A stretch of DNA of 64,000 nucleotides. It comes from Helicoverpa zea. Taxonomy: Eukaryota > Arthropoda > Insecta > Lepidoptera > Noctuidae. The stretch covers positions 8,370,001 through 8,434,000 of the forward strand of contig NC_061475.1 in assembly GCF_022581195.2 (NCBI RefSeq), in the 5' to 3' direction. Below, piece by piece: positions 43,641 to 55,320 of this stretch. The notes beneath the pieces are model-generated. The model saw nothing but the letters and a program-made list of their open reading frames with translations. It was not told where the DNA came from and did no database searches. Each line of letters begins with the position of its first letter. The first letter of the stretch is position 1. The position numbers were made by a program, and so were the translations under genes.

Positions 43641-44626
43641 TTCTAACAACTGTACTAAAAAGGCAATAAAATCCACCTTTTATTAAAAGTATTCACATTT
43701 CGTCAACTTTTAAGCAAAAGTTTACATTCGTCACAAAGGAAAAAAAGTAAATAAACAAGGCCATTAAAACTCGAAGTTTATGTTCCGAGAATTGAGTTTC
43801 CATGTCAATAAAAAGGCAATGATTTTAAAACGTAATTGACGGCCGTTGTCGATAAGTATTCAGTTTTCAGAAATTATAGGCTATTATTGAACAGTGAATT
43901 AATACTGGGTTCTTATGAAAATGATTCTTTTCATGGATGATAGCTTTTTAAAGGCTCATAGAATTAATGTCAAAAGCTACCGTCCGTAAGTAGAGTGGAG
44001 CCTATCTTTTATAGACATTGGACCTTATGTGATTTTGTTTAAGTTAGGAATCAGTTAATTTCCATCCCAAATTCCTTCTTATTTAGTTAGTCCAGCTAAT
44101 TTAGTTTAAAGTGGGAAAATAAAGAATTAAGCAGCATGTTTATTATACTTTTGAGTAATCACGAAAACAATCAGGACAACTTTACATCAAACTGTTCAAA
44201 AGAATTTTCCCGTGAAACACATGCAATGCAACAAAAAAGACAATAAAATATTGATATACATTTTCTCATAAATATACATAGTACAAGTTTATACAGTAAG
44301 ATTAATTCCCGATAGCATCCGAATGATGGACGACGACACAAAATCTACTGATTAAATCTCTGCTTGCAAATAAACCTTCTGCTTTCGCTACTCTGTGACA
44401 CAAAGGAAAAATTTATATTTGTCGGCAAAACACTGCCAAAAACATTTGCCTTTTAAAATAGTTAAAATTTTTTTCGTAAAATCTCTTTTGGCATTTCAAT
44501 TTTAAAAGCAAAATAGTATTTAAATGCATCGACAGATGTCCACCGGGCGATTCCGTTGCATAATTTAAAATGATACAGTCTACAATAATACGGTTGAACA
44601 ATTTAATGGAAAAAGTCATGGAGAAC
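43641..44626. other. Gene-free stretch
   Basis: Nothing was recognised. Confidence 0.4.
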
Positions 44627-44908
44627 AAAATGACTAGCGGAGGTACCATAACGAAAAATCTGCTAAGAAAGTAGCGCTTCTAAAATGTGGGTATTCTGGC
44701 AACGAGGAACGTTTCTGTCTCCGTTCTTATACGCCTTCTTTGGACCCGCTCATTTTTTGTAAGACCAAAAATCGTTGCCAATGGCCTCATAGAATAAGAA
44801 CTCCTAATAAAATCACTAGAACTGACCTTATCGGTCATGGCCATCGTATGTATTTGACCTAGATGAAGGCGCTTGGCCTACCTGCATTATGGCATCTCCG
44901 CTCATTTT
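44627..44908. mobile_element. Unnamed TIR MITE, copy 2
   Basis: The left end aaaatgactagcggaggtac and right end gcattatggcatctccgctc, then atttt, are inverted repeats of about 24 bp. The interior matches 28672-28918 (acgccttctttggacccg, tgacctagatgaaggcgc). It is 282 bp with no coding potential. The target duplication is unclear. Confidence 0.75.
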
Positions 44909-45639
44909 CCTTACGCCGTGGAAAAACTGTTCTATTTTAAGGGCGAGTTTCGATTTTCCTGTCAGCGCTAGAATTGCGACAAATAAATGGTAATAGGCTG
45001 TCCCTTTTACATAGGATTGAATGGCTATCCATTTGGGAATTGGTAGTGTGACCTGATTTTTTTAGTGCGGATATAAATATAAGAATAACATGGTCGTTAG
45101 TTGGAAAATGGGACAAGAGAAAAGTAAAAAATATAAGAAAAACTTAGCAATCATCATCATCATTACATAGGTCTGTATCTACTGTTTAATTTCATACGGT
45201 AGATATTTATTTCCGAAAATAATTTGAATGATGTTGTGGCATAAATTCTAACAAAAAGTGCTAAAATATTAAACTACTGAAAATTTTACACTGCACCCGA
45301 GCTGTCAAAACTCGCCTACAACTCTTGTGAATTCTTTCATAAATAAATCGTATTTCAAGAATGGCCAAGTTTCGAGAATAGCCGTTTTTAAAATGGCTAC
45401 TTCGACACAAACAGGCAATTCACACAATTTTAACTTTTAAAGCACTGTTTTGTATTTTAAAGCACTTTTATTTTAGTTTCAAAAGTATTTTCAGCACTTC
45501 GACTACAATATTTTGTGTATGAAATTAATTCTGTTTACTTATTTTGTAGATTTTCAATTATTGTTTTCGTGGGGTGACGATTTTAGTTCAACATAAATTG
45601 AGAGTCAATTGTTTATTAGCACCATTATACGACGACCAT
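44909..45639. other. Gene-free stretch
   Basis: Nothing was recognised. Confidence 0.4.
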
Positions 45640-46001
45640 TACAGCTGTCATTGAACATCTTTGGTAGTCGTTTACGGGTAGTCAGAAGCCAGCAAGTCTG
45701 AAAACCAGTCTTACCAAGGAGTATGGGGTTGCCCGGGTAACAGGGTTGAGGGGGTCAGATATGCAGTCGCTCCTTGTAAAACACGCACTCAGCTGCATCC
45801 AGTTGGACTGGAACCTGACCTCAACATAGTTGGGCCAGTAAGTCTGACAACCGCTCCTACCTAGGGGTATTGTTTTGCCCAGGTAACTGGGTTGAGGAGA
45901 TCAGATAGGCAGTCGCTCCTTGTGGTACACGGGTACTCAGCTGCATCCGTAGACTGGAAGCCGACCCCAACATAGTTGGGAAAAGGCTCGGGAGATGATG
46001 A
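45640..46001 (+). mobile_element. Two SINE bodies in tandem
   Basis: The first copy (45640-45834) runs from agctgtcattgaacatcttt to acatagttggg. Without the GGATGAT tail it joins ccagtaagtctgacaacc, restarting the body (45835-46001), which ends ggctcgggagatgatgatgg. The fusion within homologous text suggests unequal recombination or a template switch. Confidence 0.78.
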
Positions 46002-46427
46002 TGGAAAATATATACTGAGTTTGTTGGGTTTGGTTTCCGCGTTGAGTATTTTTGTTGGTGTTCAAAATCAAGATTTTTGAAGAAGTTTTTAATTACCATT
46101 AGTAGTATCTCATATGTAACTTAAGTTTGATTGGTATTTTTAATGCATTATGATAAGTATTCTACATATAAAGAGATAAAACCAAAAACGATTCTTCATT
46201 TAAATCATACGAGTTGAATCCTTTAACATAATTTATGAAGCTTTCTTTGAACACAAATAAATGTAATTCACACGAGGCATTTAAGACAATGAATAATAAA
46301 ATATGTCTTAATTAACACATATTACTGTGTAAGCTCAGTAATTAAGTTAAAATTATACTTGTAAGTTATATAATCTGAATACAGGGACACAATTCAAAGG
46401 TGGTCTTTAGATAAATCATCATTATCA
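46002..46427. other. Gene-free stretch
   Basis: Nothing was recognised. Confidence 0.4.
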
Positions 46428-46575
46428 GCATTTTCACAGTCTTACTATTGGACACATGCCTCTACTCATACAGAGAAGGAATGAGCGTTAATCGCCACGC
46501 TTGCTCAAGGTAAATTGGTGATTTTAGACTTTAGGTATATTTCCATGTTTCTTTATGATGCTTTCCTTCACCTTT
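46428..46575 (-). mobile_element. Alternative-tail SINE/LINE fragment
   Basis: + strand tcatacagagaaggaatgag, then cgttaatcgccacgcttgct, then ctttccttcacctttagca. It matches the reverse complement of the 3' module of 38217-38505. Confidence 0.65.
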
Positions 46576-46576
46576 A

Positions 46577-46774
46577 GCACTCCCGCACACTGCAGACTAA
46601 AAGTCGGCCGACAGTTGATCAGAACTTTTATTTAATGAAACTTCTGATTCTAATTACAGTTTTCAGTCAGTCATCTAAATATCTGATCTTTGTAATTTAC
46701 GTACTACCACTCATCTTCATACTGATTTAAGAACCCGAACCACTATCGGCCGACTAAAATATTCCAGTGTGCTC
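46577..46774. mobile_element. PIF/Harbinger-like MITE, compact copy
   Basis: The left end cgcacactgcagactaaaag, then tcggccgacagttg, pairs with the right end ctatcggccgactaaaatat, then tccagtgtgctc. TTA precedes it (46574-46576); TTT follows. Compact, like 24936-25149. Confidence 0.78.
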
Positions 46775-47156
46775 TTTTACTGTCATTGGTGGGAAAGGCA
46801 CTAAGAAAGTGCTGAAGCTCTTAAAAGCACAAAGATTTGTTCGAACAAGATACATTTTATAAAACATAATTCAACAAACTCTTGGCGAACTCAAACTCAA
46901 AGTCTGCCATGACCAGATAAGAGCAAACTTTTTGCACTAATCTTAAAATTCAACATGGTAGAACGAGGCCACTGTTTATATTTAAGCCAAAGCAGAGTAA
47001 TTAATCCTGAGTGGATTTAGCAATTAACGATTTGCTGTTCCCGGCAAGATGCCAGGGCTGTCACTCCCCGGGATTTTTGGAGACAGATCACGGGATGATG
47101 TGTTTTAAAGTAAACTAGGGAGCTTGGATATTAAGCTTACAAAGATAAAGAGTCAT
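46775..47156. other. Gene-free stretch
   Basis: Nothing was recognised apart from a short GC-richer patch near 47040-47090. Confidence 0.35.
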
Positions 47157-47310
47157 TGATTATTATTAAAAGTCATTTATTCAAGGTCAAATTTACAAAA
47201 GACAGCCCCCACAACACCCACCCTTCACCACTTTCTACATGTTTTTGCTGGGAAGAAGAGGTGGTGCAACAAACTCCCCAGCAACACAATTCGGTTTGAA
47301 GAACCGTTGA
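47157..47310 (-). mobile_element. LINE 3' UTR-like fragment
   Basis: The text aaagtcatttattcaaggtc, then acaaaagacagcccccacaa, then cccttcaccactttctacat and gctgggaagaagaggtgg is shared in part with 2880-2960 and 19572-19690. Orientation is inferred from the T-rich start. Confidence 0.5.
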
Positions 47311-47492
47311 AATACAAAATATTAAAAATATCATTATACAAAATTGTATAGGTACATAAAAAATATTTTTAGTAAAAAAAATATTAAATATTTAATTATG
47401 TTGGCACACCCCATACCTATTACTCAAGCAGCTACAAAAGAAAAATTAAATACAAAATAGAATTTAAAAACATTTATTTATTACAATTTATA

Positions 47493-47898
47493 TCGGGTGT
47501 GTCGTTCATAATCACATTAAATCCTATGGCATATACTTTATAATATTCTATGGCGAATTGTAAAAAAAATAACCTAATCCATTCAGTGGTTTAACCACAG
47601 GAGTCATTTTTCGTTTTCATAATTTACAACATCATGTGTAAAGCAGAGATAAAATTAGGAATATCGAATGTTTTGAGCGGTTGACAGCTCTCAGTTTTCA
47701 AGGGAGAATTTCAGTTGTTTGTAATGACTGACTTTTATATGCTGTTCTCATTTTCGCACATTTTTATTCTATTTGCTTTGTTTGAAAAATTCATTTTTTT
47801 ATTTTTACGTATTTTTCTTTTTTCTTTGTGTTAATCGACATATATTAACCAGTATATTAACGCATTTCATTTAATGTGATTGTGAACGACACACCCGA
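47493..47898. mobile_element. TA-flanked TIR MITE
   Basis: The left end tcgggtgtgtcgttcataat, then cacattaaat, pairs with atttaatgtgattgtgaacg, then acacacccga, in about 30 bp of near-perfect inverted repeat. TA flanks both ends, which would fit a Tc1/mariner-type element. The interior is AT-rich without coding potential. Confidence 0.75.
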
Positions 47899-48213
47899 TA
47901 TAATATTGCTATTACGGTTTGTATTAGCTGAAATGACACGTCCTATTACCACATTTACGCACACAAGCAAAACAATGTCAATACAATACACATGAAAATA
48001 CCTTTGTTAATAGTCTTCCAATAATTGTTTCAGATATAGAATAGTAGATTGATCATCAGTCGAGTGATTTTACTGAATCCAAAAATTTTATACATCAGTT
48101 GAATGTTTGTTTCGTGTGTGAGTAAATGTCCTGATTGCTTCAAGTAAAAAATCGGTATGTGGTGTTTTTTTTTTTACTTTTATATCATCATTAAACACAT
48201 TTTTGTTGATATA

Positions 48214-48593
48214 CACCGTGACTTTTTAGTCGTCTTACAACGGCAGCACTTCATGTATCCAATGACTAGTAAACGTTCATATTAAAAAAATATATATATG
48301 AGATTTGAATAATTTAAAAATAAAAATTAATTCATTATTATGATGCATGACGTAGATTATAAGAACACCCTGTTGTGAGCGCTGCCCGAATCTTGTATCA
48401 ATGGAGCGCGGCGCGTTGGGAAGGTACCTACTTTCTACCGTTTGATACGTAAACATTCTTTTTTTCAGTATTTTTCTTTGCACCTATTATCTTAATTAAG
48501 TAAGGCTATAAAATTAATAATCGTGTCTAGTGGTATTTTATGTCGGATAGATTGAGTGGACCACCTTTGTAAGACGACTAAAAAGTCACGGTG
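48214..48593. mobile_element. TA-flanked TIR MITE with 30-bp perfect ends
   Basis: atacaccgtgactttttagt, then cgtcttacaa (48211-48240), is perfectly inverted at 48567-48596. Taking TA as the target duplication, the element is 48214-48593. The interior includes a GC-richer spot (gagcgctgcccgaat; ggagcgcggcgcgttggg). The 68-106-codon frames nearby are incidental. Confidence 0.78.
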
Positions 48594-50231
48594 TATGCGG
48601 GCCGTTTTTGCTAATACGAGTTCTATCGTTGTTAATAATATTAAAAGGCAAAGAAAAAGTAAAAGGCAGTTTTCTTATGTGAAATACATGATTGATATTT
48701 TTCGACAAAATATTTTTAATTTTATGATTTTTCACGTAAAAAGGGGATGTCAAATTGGAGATTGATTGATTACGCGATTCAATGGCAACTTGATGCCTGA
48801 TAAGAGGGGGTGAAAGTGGGGAGAAGATTCGTATTCGTTTAAAAAGTCGATTTTTTACTTTGATGTGATTTACGATTGAAAATCTCATCATCACGTGTAA
48901 ATACAAAAGCTTTTTTTAAACATTTTGGTACAAAGAGAATATTGTATTTACTTATTGAACATCTTAAATAACGAGCTATATTCAGACACTTGTCAGGAAA
49001 TAAATTCTTTACATTATGTAGTGGTTATATATTGAAAAATATTCTTGTAAGCACAAACAGAATATCGATCACAATTTTAAGGTTTTTTTACTATTTCACG
49101 TAAAAATACGTAATGGAGCTCGATGAAACTTAACATTAGCATAGCTTAACGTTAAGTTAACCATTACAAAACATATAGGCTTATTTTTTCCATGTGTAGG
49201 AAGTATAGTTTATTCATTTGTATCCCAAAAGACCGCTGAAATTCTTTAACTATTGACAAATTACACCATCCCAGTGACATACGCTTCATAATTTTATCCA
49301 TTTATACAAAAGATAGTTCATTCTTAACTAGGATAAAACCGTAGGAACAGTTAAAATGAATAAACTAGTATCGAGGCAACCCTAGTTTAAAGTCGTTATA
49401 GCTCAGATAGAGATTTCACAGTAGTCAAAGTTTCGTAGTAAAAACTGAAATTCTATACCATCATGATAAAGTGGGATTGGATTCTGTAAGTTTTCAAAAG
49501 ATTTATTAAGAAAGGAAATTTTAAAAATATGTTTCATTGTTGAATAAATTGGTGAGGTGAGGAGGTAGTGGGTTTAAGATATTTACTGTATTTTATTTGG
49601 AGTTGAAATGTATTTTTATAGTTCTGTCAAAACTGTTTTGAAGTGGGAATTGCTATAAATAATGTTGCATTGTTCAGATACCGTATCTATTTACGTCGAA
49701 ATAGTCTTACATATATCTGATGAAGGGTACATAAAATCTGTAGAAATATATTTATCTAATCTGGTGTCTTTAATGTAAATGTACTGTCTAGTCTAATATA
49801 ATCTTGTGATTCCTAAATATGATTGTTAATTTTAAGAGTTTTGCAAATAAATATTTTAAGACGTCTCAATTCCAGGGGTATCAATTTCCTATTCATCAAA
49901 CTACCTACTCATTTGACGAATACTTTTAAAAACTTTGAGAAATAGAGTTTAATTAAAACGACTCCAATTACTGTAGAAACTAATTTCCCAAGCGGTTTAG
50001 TTTAGCAGGTATTACAATTGACCATACTGTCTTCATCTTATTTCGTTTATTTAATTTGTGGTCGGTGCATCAAGTCTTCTTTTTCCATACTCCTTTTAAC
50101 TAATGACGTCATCTAACACTATTCACCTATTATTGTACGTTTTTGATTATTTCTCTATAATAAATATATATAATTAAATAGATATACATAAGTGTACAAA
50201 AGTCAATTTAAATCTAAAATTTTTAACAATA
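48594..50231. other. Gene-free stretch
   Basis: AT-rich. A CTAG-superfamily scrap may lie near 49090-49210 (tggagctcgatgaaacttaa). No gene was seen. Confidence 0.35.
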
Positions 50232-50790
50232 TTAGGACATTATTCCTAACATTGTCTTCATCCATCTGTTCTGAATGGGGCAATCGAACCTTGAAGCAAT
50301 CATCTTCAGAATGCCATTGCTACTCTCTCTTATGCGTTTGAAGATCGATGCTACTTTCTTACGTATTATCGCATGATAGCCATCTGTATGCGCTTCTGCG
50401 AACATTCTAGACGCACTGCAATCTCGAGGGAGCCGCAATAGCATCCTGAATATGTTGTTGTATTGAACGCGCAAGGTATTGGCGGCTCGACGGGTATGAC
50501 ATACCCACAGGCCGCTTGAATAAAAAGACTGACAGTAAGATTTAAAAAGAGTTATCTTAACTTCCATCGAGCACTTCGCGAACCTGCGAGCGATCATATT
50601 CCCCCTAACCGCCAACGCCCTGCACTCACGCTCCAAGTCAGCGTCATCTTTCAGGTTTGCTGAAACTATGTGACCTAGGTATTTAATATAAAAATTTTCT
50701 ATACCTTTTACTATATACTTTCGACCCGAGATAACTGCTTCCCGTAGCCGGGGGTTGAAAAAAACTATTCCATGTATTTCTCCCAGGTCT
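50232..50790 (-). pseudogene. Non-LTR retrotransposon RT C-terminal fragment
   Basis: Reading leftward on the minus strand, the frame gives LGEIHGIVFFNPRLREAVI, a short basic stretch, FYIKYLGHIVSANLKDD, ADLERECRALAVRGNMIARR, then FAKCSMEVKITLFKSYCQSF and LWVCHTRRAANTLRVQYNNI, ending at the TAA near 50232. The KYLGH motif and the (R)ALAVRGN...FA.CS.EVK..LF.SYC block are hallmarks of the thumb and connector just after the catalytic palm of LINE reverse transcriptases. The YADD-type palm is not present, so it is a 5'-truncated fragment. An in-frame stop lies upstream near 50808. It sits 74 bp from the DNA transposon at 50864; the two look like independent insertions. The clade (Jockey/CR1-like) is a guess. 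Confidence 0.75.
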
Positions 50791-51114
50791 AATTTTCAGC
50801 TTAAACGGTTCAGCCATTCATAAGGTATAAGTAGCGTTACTGACGAGACTTCTATACATATAGTAGGGTGTCCCTTAAAATTCAACTTCAATATATTTTT
50901 ACGCATACCTTCTAAAAAGTTTCGTATGGACTTAATAAAGTCTAGAAATAAATATAAGCCCGATTTATAAGCGATAACCCGTGCCGACTTGAGTTTTTAA
51001 CTTGTCCATACAAGTTGCGCGGGAGCAGCGCGGCGACCTGTTATTGCGAGTTTCAATTGTCATTTCATAAGTGATTTCTAACATTTTTAGTGCCTTGTTG
51101 TTTATTTTGTGAAA

Positions 51115-52739
51115 ATGTCTGTGAAATTACGAAGTAATAAACAAAATATTTTCCTTATCGGACTGCCAAGCCACCAGATAAATGGTGCAAAATTACCATC
51201 TAATCGACAAGTTCTCACCGTTTTATTTTACAATATTCGTGAAGTCAAGCTGACTGTTAGTGAAAGTGCGAATCTTGTTATAAGAGAGTGCATTATATTT
51301 TGGGAAAAAGCCAGAATTCCTACGAAGACAATCCCTAACTGCGTGAAGAAACTTGTTGATTTATATCATGTTTGGAGGGAGCTGCAAAAAAACTGTAAGA
51401 AAATTCAGTTGACTTTCAAGAATCGTGAAACTAACTTTGTAAAAGACCTTGATAACTTATTTGATATTGCACATGCAGATGCTTTTGACAGAATGAAGAT
51501 AGAGGAAGACAAAGATTTCTTAAGGAAACAGAGAGAGCCAGGTCGACCGGGATGCTTAGGTGGAATCGACAAAAAATTGGCGGAGAAAGAAGAACGAGAT
51601 AGGTAAAGAAAGACGATTGGAAGAACAGGAAAGAAAGGTAAAACAAAGAGAGTTATTGGCTGTTGCATCTACTTCTTCGATAGATAACTTGGAATGTCTT
51701 GAGAATTCGGATGAGGAACAGATTTCGAACTCTGAACTTAGTACTCAGATTCCTTGCCCTGAAAACAGTTTTAAAAGAGGCACGAAATTTCGTTAAAGCA
51801 CATATTGCTAAGACAAACATTACATCTTTGTTAACTTTTTATAAGACTGAACTGTTTGTTAGAGACGATTACCGCGAATTGGTTGAACTATGCGTTGTGT
51901 TCTTAGGAGGAGACACAGTGTATAAACTAAAACTCAGGCCCCCCGAGCTTTGCATCAAGCGCGATGGATGGCGAGAGCAATCTATTCTATAAAAATATGT
52001 TTGCTTCAATCGCAACTTAAAATTACTGCAAGGGACAAAAATGCTCTACAAGATGTTTGTTTATTTATCGTCACCTTGTATACCAAACCTTGGCTCGAAT
52101 GTACAATGGCAGTTAAAGCACCTAACCAAGACTTGTCCTTTTTGAAAGCTCTAAAAGAATATGAAAAAGTAGACGCGACAATTTCCAAGGCATCCATAAG
52201 CAAGTTTATTCGTCATTTATGGTATTTGTGTGAAGAAACAGTCATATTATCACTCTTTGATGAAGAAGTTGATACCAAAACCAAGACAAAAATTATTAAT
52301 AATTTAAACAGAGACGAAAGTTCAGATTCCTCTAAACGCTATGTCCCATCGAAGGAAGAAATTACGCAAAATTTGTTTGGTAAGTACTTAATATTTTCTT
52401 GTTTCTTTTTCAAAGTTTTGTGGTTTAGTTTTTGCTTATTTTAATGGTTTTTTCTTTATTTCAGATATGACGCTGGATGATTTTGTAACTCAAAGAAGCA
52501 AACGATTTCTATCTCGACTACAGATCGACGACAGTTTTCTTCGGGAAGACGTCTCTTCGTGGGGTGACAATCCTGCTTTTTTGGAAGCTAGAAGACGATT
52601 AAGTCGTTTGAAGGTCGTAAATGACACTGCTGAAAGAGCTGTTAAATTAATGCAAGATTATAATGGTCTTATCACGGCTGAAGAAGAGCAAAATCAGTTT
52701 TTGTTGCGTTGTGTTCAGGAACATAGAAATCTACTGTAA
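51115..52739 (+). pseudogene. Transposase-like gene, internally deleted, two exons
   Basis: The ATG at 51115 has a good context (gaaaatg). The N-terminal block has NRQVLTVLFYNIRE, IPTKTIPNCVKKL, DLFDIAHADAFDRM-type text (here DNLFDIAHADAFDRMKIEED) and REPGRPGCLGGIDKKL. A 1-bp shift near 51600 moves it to GKERRLEEQERKVKQREL and an acidic linker. After about 51780 another frame gives RDDYRELVELCVVFLGG; a shift in the run of C near 51940 leads to LHQARWMARAIYS, APNQDLSFLKALKEYEK and HLWYLCEETV. After an 85-bp intron, exon 2 gives LDDFVTQRSKRFLSRLQ and VVNDTAERAVKLMQDYN, ending HRNLL. From memory, this family (common in arthropods and Hydra, uncharacterised transposase-like) is longer, with the catalytic Asp/His-bearing core between the linker and RDDYRE; that core is absent here. 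It is dead through two frameshifts plus an internal deletion. Confidence 0.78.
52380..52464 (+). other. Spliceosomal intron in transposon gene
   Basis: Donor ttg|gtaagtactt and acceptor ttctttatttcag|atatgac. It is 85 bp and T-rich, interrupts a codon after its first base (G|AT, Asp) and restores the frame into MTLDDFVTQRS. The conserved boundary supports a genuine gene history for the element. Confidence 0.8.
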
Positions 52740-53041
52740 AAAAACTACACTAAAGATAATTTGTATTTAAATAAAAGTTTGTATTGATATTTTTTTAGTA
52801 TTACTCATATTTACTTTATTTGTTGCATTTTAATTAGTTTTGGATCAACCCAAAACGTCAGACCAAAACACCATTTTTTATTAAACTTTAGAGCCCGGTC
52901 GGCACAGGTTGCAAACATGCTACAGATATGAAATTTCATATTTAAGTACATTTTAGCATTTATAAAAAAATTGGAGGGTATGCGTTTCGAAATTCTAAAA
53001 AAAAATTTTTTTTGCCATATAAGGGACACCCTAACATATAG

Positions 53042-55124
53042 TTAAAAGATTTACGGCCATACCTTAACAGACAGTGTCCATATTAAAATTCCAAGTTCTA
53101 AAACTAAAAATACCTCCACGTCTATATCAATCTTAAAGCAATCAACCGTTCCCAATCTCTCTTCCCGAATTGATCCTACACTTGTCTAGACAAATGTCGT
53201 TGTTCCCATCTGCAGATTTTCAATTTACTAAAAGATATCACATGTATAGGTTTTTCTGGGTATTTCGCGACGGATCTGAACGGATTTTGTTCGAACCGGA
53301 TTCGTCTGTAGTAGATTGCTCCAGTTTCAAGTTTCTTTTGTAATGTTAAAAATACGGGGATTATTTTGTAATTTATTTGTTTTCTGTCATTTAATAATTT
53401 GTGGTCGCTTGGAAATTGCAGCTCCTAATCATAAGGCAATATGCAGAAACGAATAAATTTGACTAATAATAAAAATAGTGAAAGGGAAACCACAAAAACT
53501 TTTAAACGTCTGTTGAAATAATGTAACGAACGTCCGTTTTTCAGCCATATTTTTTTTGACAAGTGTTCAACAGATGTTTAAGTATTTGTAGTGCGGTTAT
53601 AAATGTCTGATATACGCACCCTTTCCAAGTATGTAGTTTGAGTAACACTGTTTATAAAGATTACTTAGTTCTTAGGTCACACAAATATCTTCATACACCA
53701 CATTGTCCTTTTACTTCAAAACCGCACGTGCGTCATCGTGCGACCAGTGACGTGATTGGCATATCGATGTCACGCAGACGTTGAGTGTCATTAAGTTTTA
53801 TAGTTTTAGTGCTAGAATGTAGAAGGGGGTATGATAATGGATGATATGAGGCTGAAGATATCTAGGTTATAGGCTATTCGTAAAAATTAAGGGTTAAAGT
53901 AAGTTGCTTTAGTAAATATACAGTATTTTTGTAAGAGCATAATGCAGTTCTTAAATATTCAAGTAAATTCTTAAAGGTAATTCTTCAAGTAAATTCACTA
54001 TATTTACCATATGTGTTCAATTCTTCAATGCGAACTATGGTTTGAGCGTAGTGTTTTTTTTTGTTGTTTTCCAACAGGCTGTGTATCTGAGTATTGGCTG
54101 TTGTAGAACAATCTATTAATTTCTTATGATTAATTCCACTGATTATAATATAATCATTACCAATTATCACTAAAACACCAAATCAATTACCAACTTCTAG
54201 AAATCACCAAAAAAGTTCAAAACCAATTTTCAAGTTTACAAAACTCCTAATCTAATTTGAAGATCAGATAACAAAAATATATTAACCCGATCGTCTTTTA
54301 AAGCCATTTCCTTCGAACAATTGAAAAGGGGGCACAAAACTTTGGGAAACGTTTCTAGACAATTCTCCTTGATAGGAACGTGGAGTCGTTAGCAATCAAA
54401 TTACACGACGAATACAAATTCCGTTTGTTTGAAAGTTTGAGAACCTGTGGTTGAGTGGTGGGCCTGACGAGGACGTTTTTATCGATAAAACTATTTTTTG
54501 TATTTTTGCAAACTTTGTCCGGTCCTTTTGACCGCGTGTGTGATCACAATCTTGGTAAATTTTTTTTTTAATTGAGTACCTAATCAAGATTTGCTTCAAA
54601 CCATAATTTGAATCATACATAATATATCTACCTAACCTATAAAAACATAAATAATGATGAATGAAATATCAATTTCAGTTTTATTATTTGTGTGTATTAC
54701 GTTAATGTATTTTACTACATTTAAAGCAGTTCTTTTCAAACTTAAATCTCAAAAAATAAATCATTGTGAGATTTAAATAAATAAAACCACTTTGATGTCA
54801 TTCAAACACTCAAAGAATAATGAGAAGCCCAATAATATCAAATTACTCACAAATAAATTCGTATAAATAAACGATTCAATCATGCCGCGTTTCGATTTCT
54901 TTAGTAAATTATATGAAAATAAATTGTTCAGGAATCTATCAAAATGTGAATGTGAAATGTGATGTGAAACGCGAATATTTCAGCTTAAAAATTGACAATT
55001 TATTAACTTGTTTTATACTGCGGTATAAAAGGCTTATAAGTTATAAGTTACTAATATACCCAGGCTTATAAGTTACTAATATACACACTCAGTTATAATA
55101 TGTGTTATGTGTAAATGTCGGTCC
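53042..55124. other. Gene-free stretch
   Basis: About 2 kb without an assignable gene. A short tandem duplication of about 30 bp (ggcttataagttactaatat) lies at 55030-55087. Confidence 0.35.
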
Positions 55125-55320
55125 TGCGCCTGATCTCTCTCCGGTCGTGTCGGATTACCGTCTCATCGGGCTATGAGAGTGAAGGAATAGTGAGTGCACC
55201 TGTGTCTGCACAAATGCTTGTGCACTATTACATGTCCTGCGCAGTTGGCTAATCTCGTTACGTGAGAACAGCCGCCGTAGCCGATAATCGGTTAGGAGGA
55301 CATCATCATCATTATCATGG
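55125..55320 (+). mobile_element. Unnamed retroposon 3' end, copy 2
   Basis: Carries gatctctctccggtcgtgtc, then gggctatgagagtgaaggaa, then gtgcactattacatgtcctg, then cagccgccgtagccgataat and a catcatcatcattatcat tail. The A/T-C-rich tail supports retroposition. Confidence 0.7.

Larger units (their letters stand above)
50864..53033 (+). mobile_element. 2.17-kb DNA transposon with 8-bp target duplication
   Basis: The ends are tagggtgtccctta and the inverted taagggacaccct(a): 14 bp perfect, with a further shared acgcatacc block about 40-55 bp inside each end. The direct repeat acatatag flanks it at 50856-50863 and 53034-53041. An 8-bp duplication and a TAGGG terminus are compatible with the hAT group, though the protein is not a textbook hAT transposase. 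It holds one split gene (51115-52739), an AATAAA at 52770, and a GC-richer leader near 51015-51050. The element is structurally complete at the DNA level but its protein is defective. Confidence 0.88.

Noticed and set aside
48586..48906. 106-codon minus-strand frame
   Set aside because: Overlaps a MITE terminus, has AT-driven composition, and no motif.
51405..51668. Minus-strand frames opposite the transposase relic
   Set aside because: Shadows; the plus-strand frame carries the conserved motifs.
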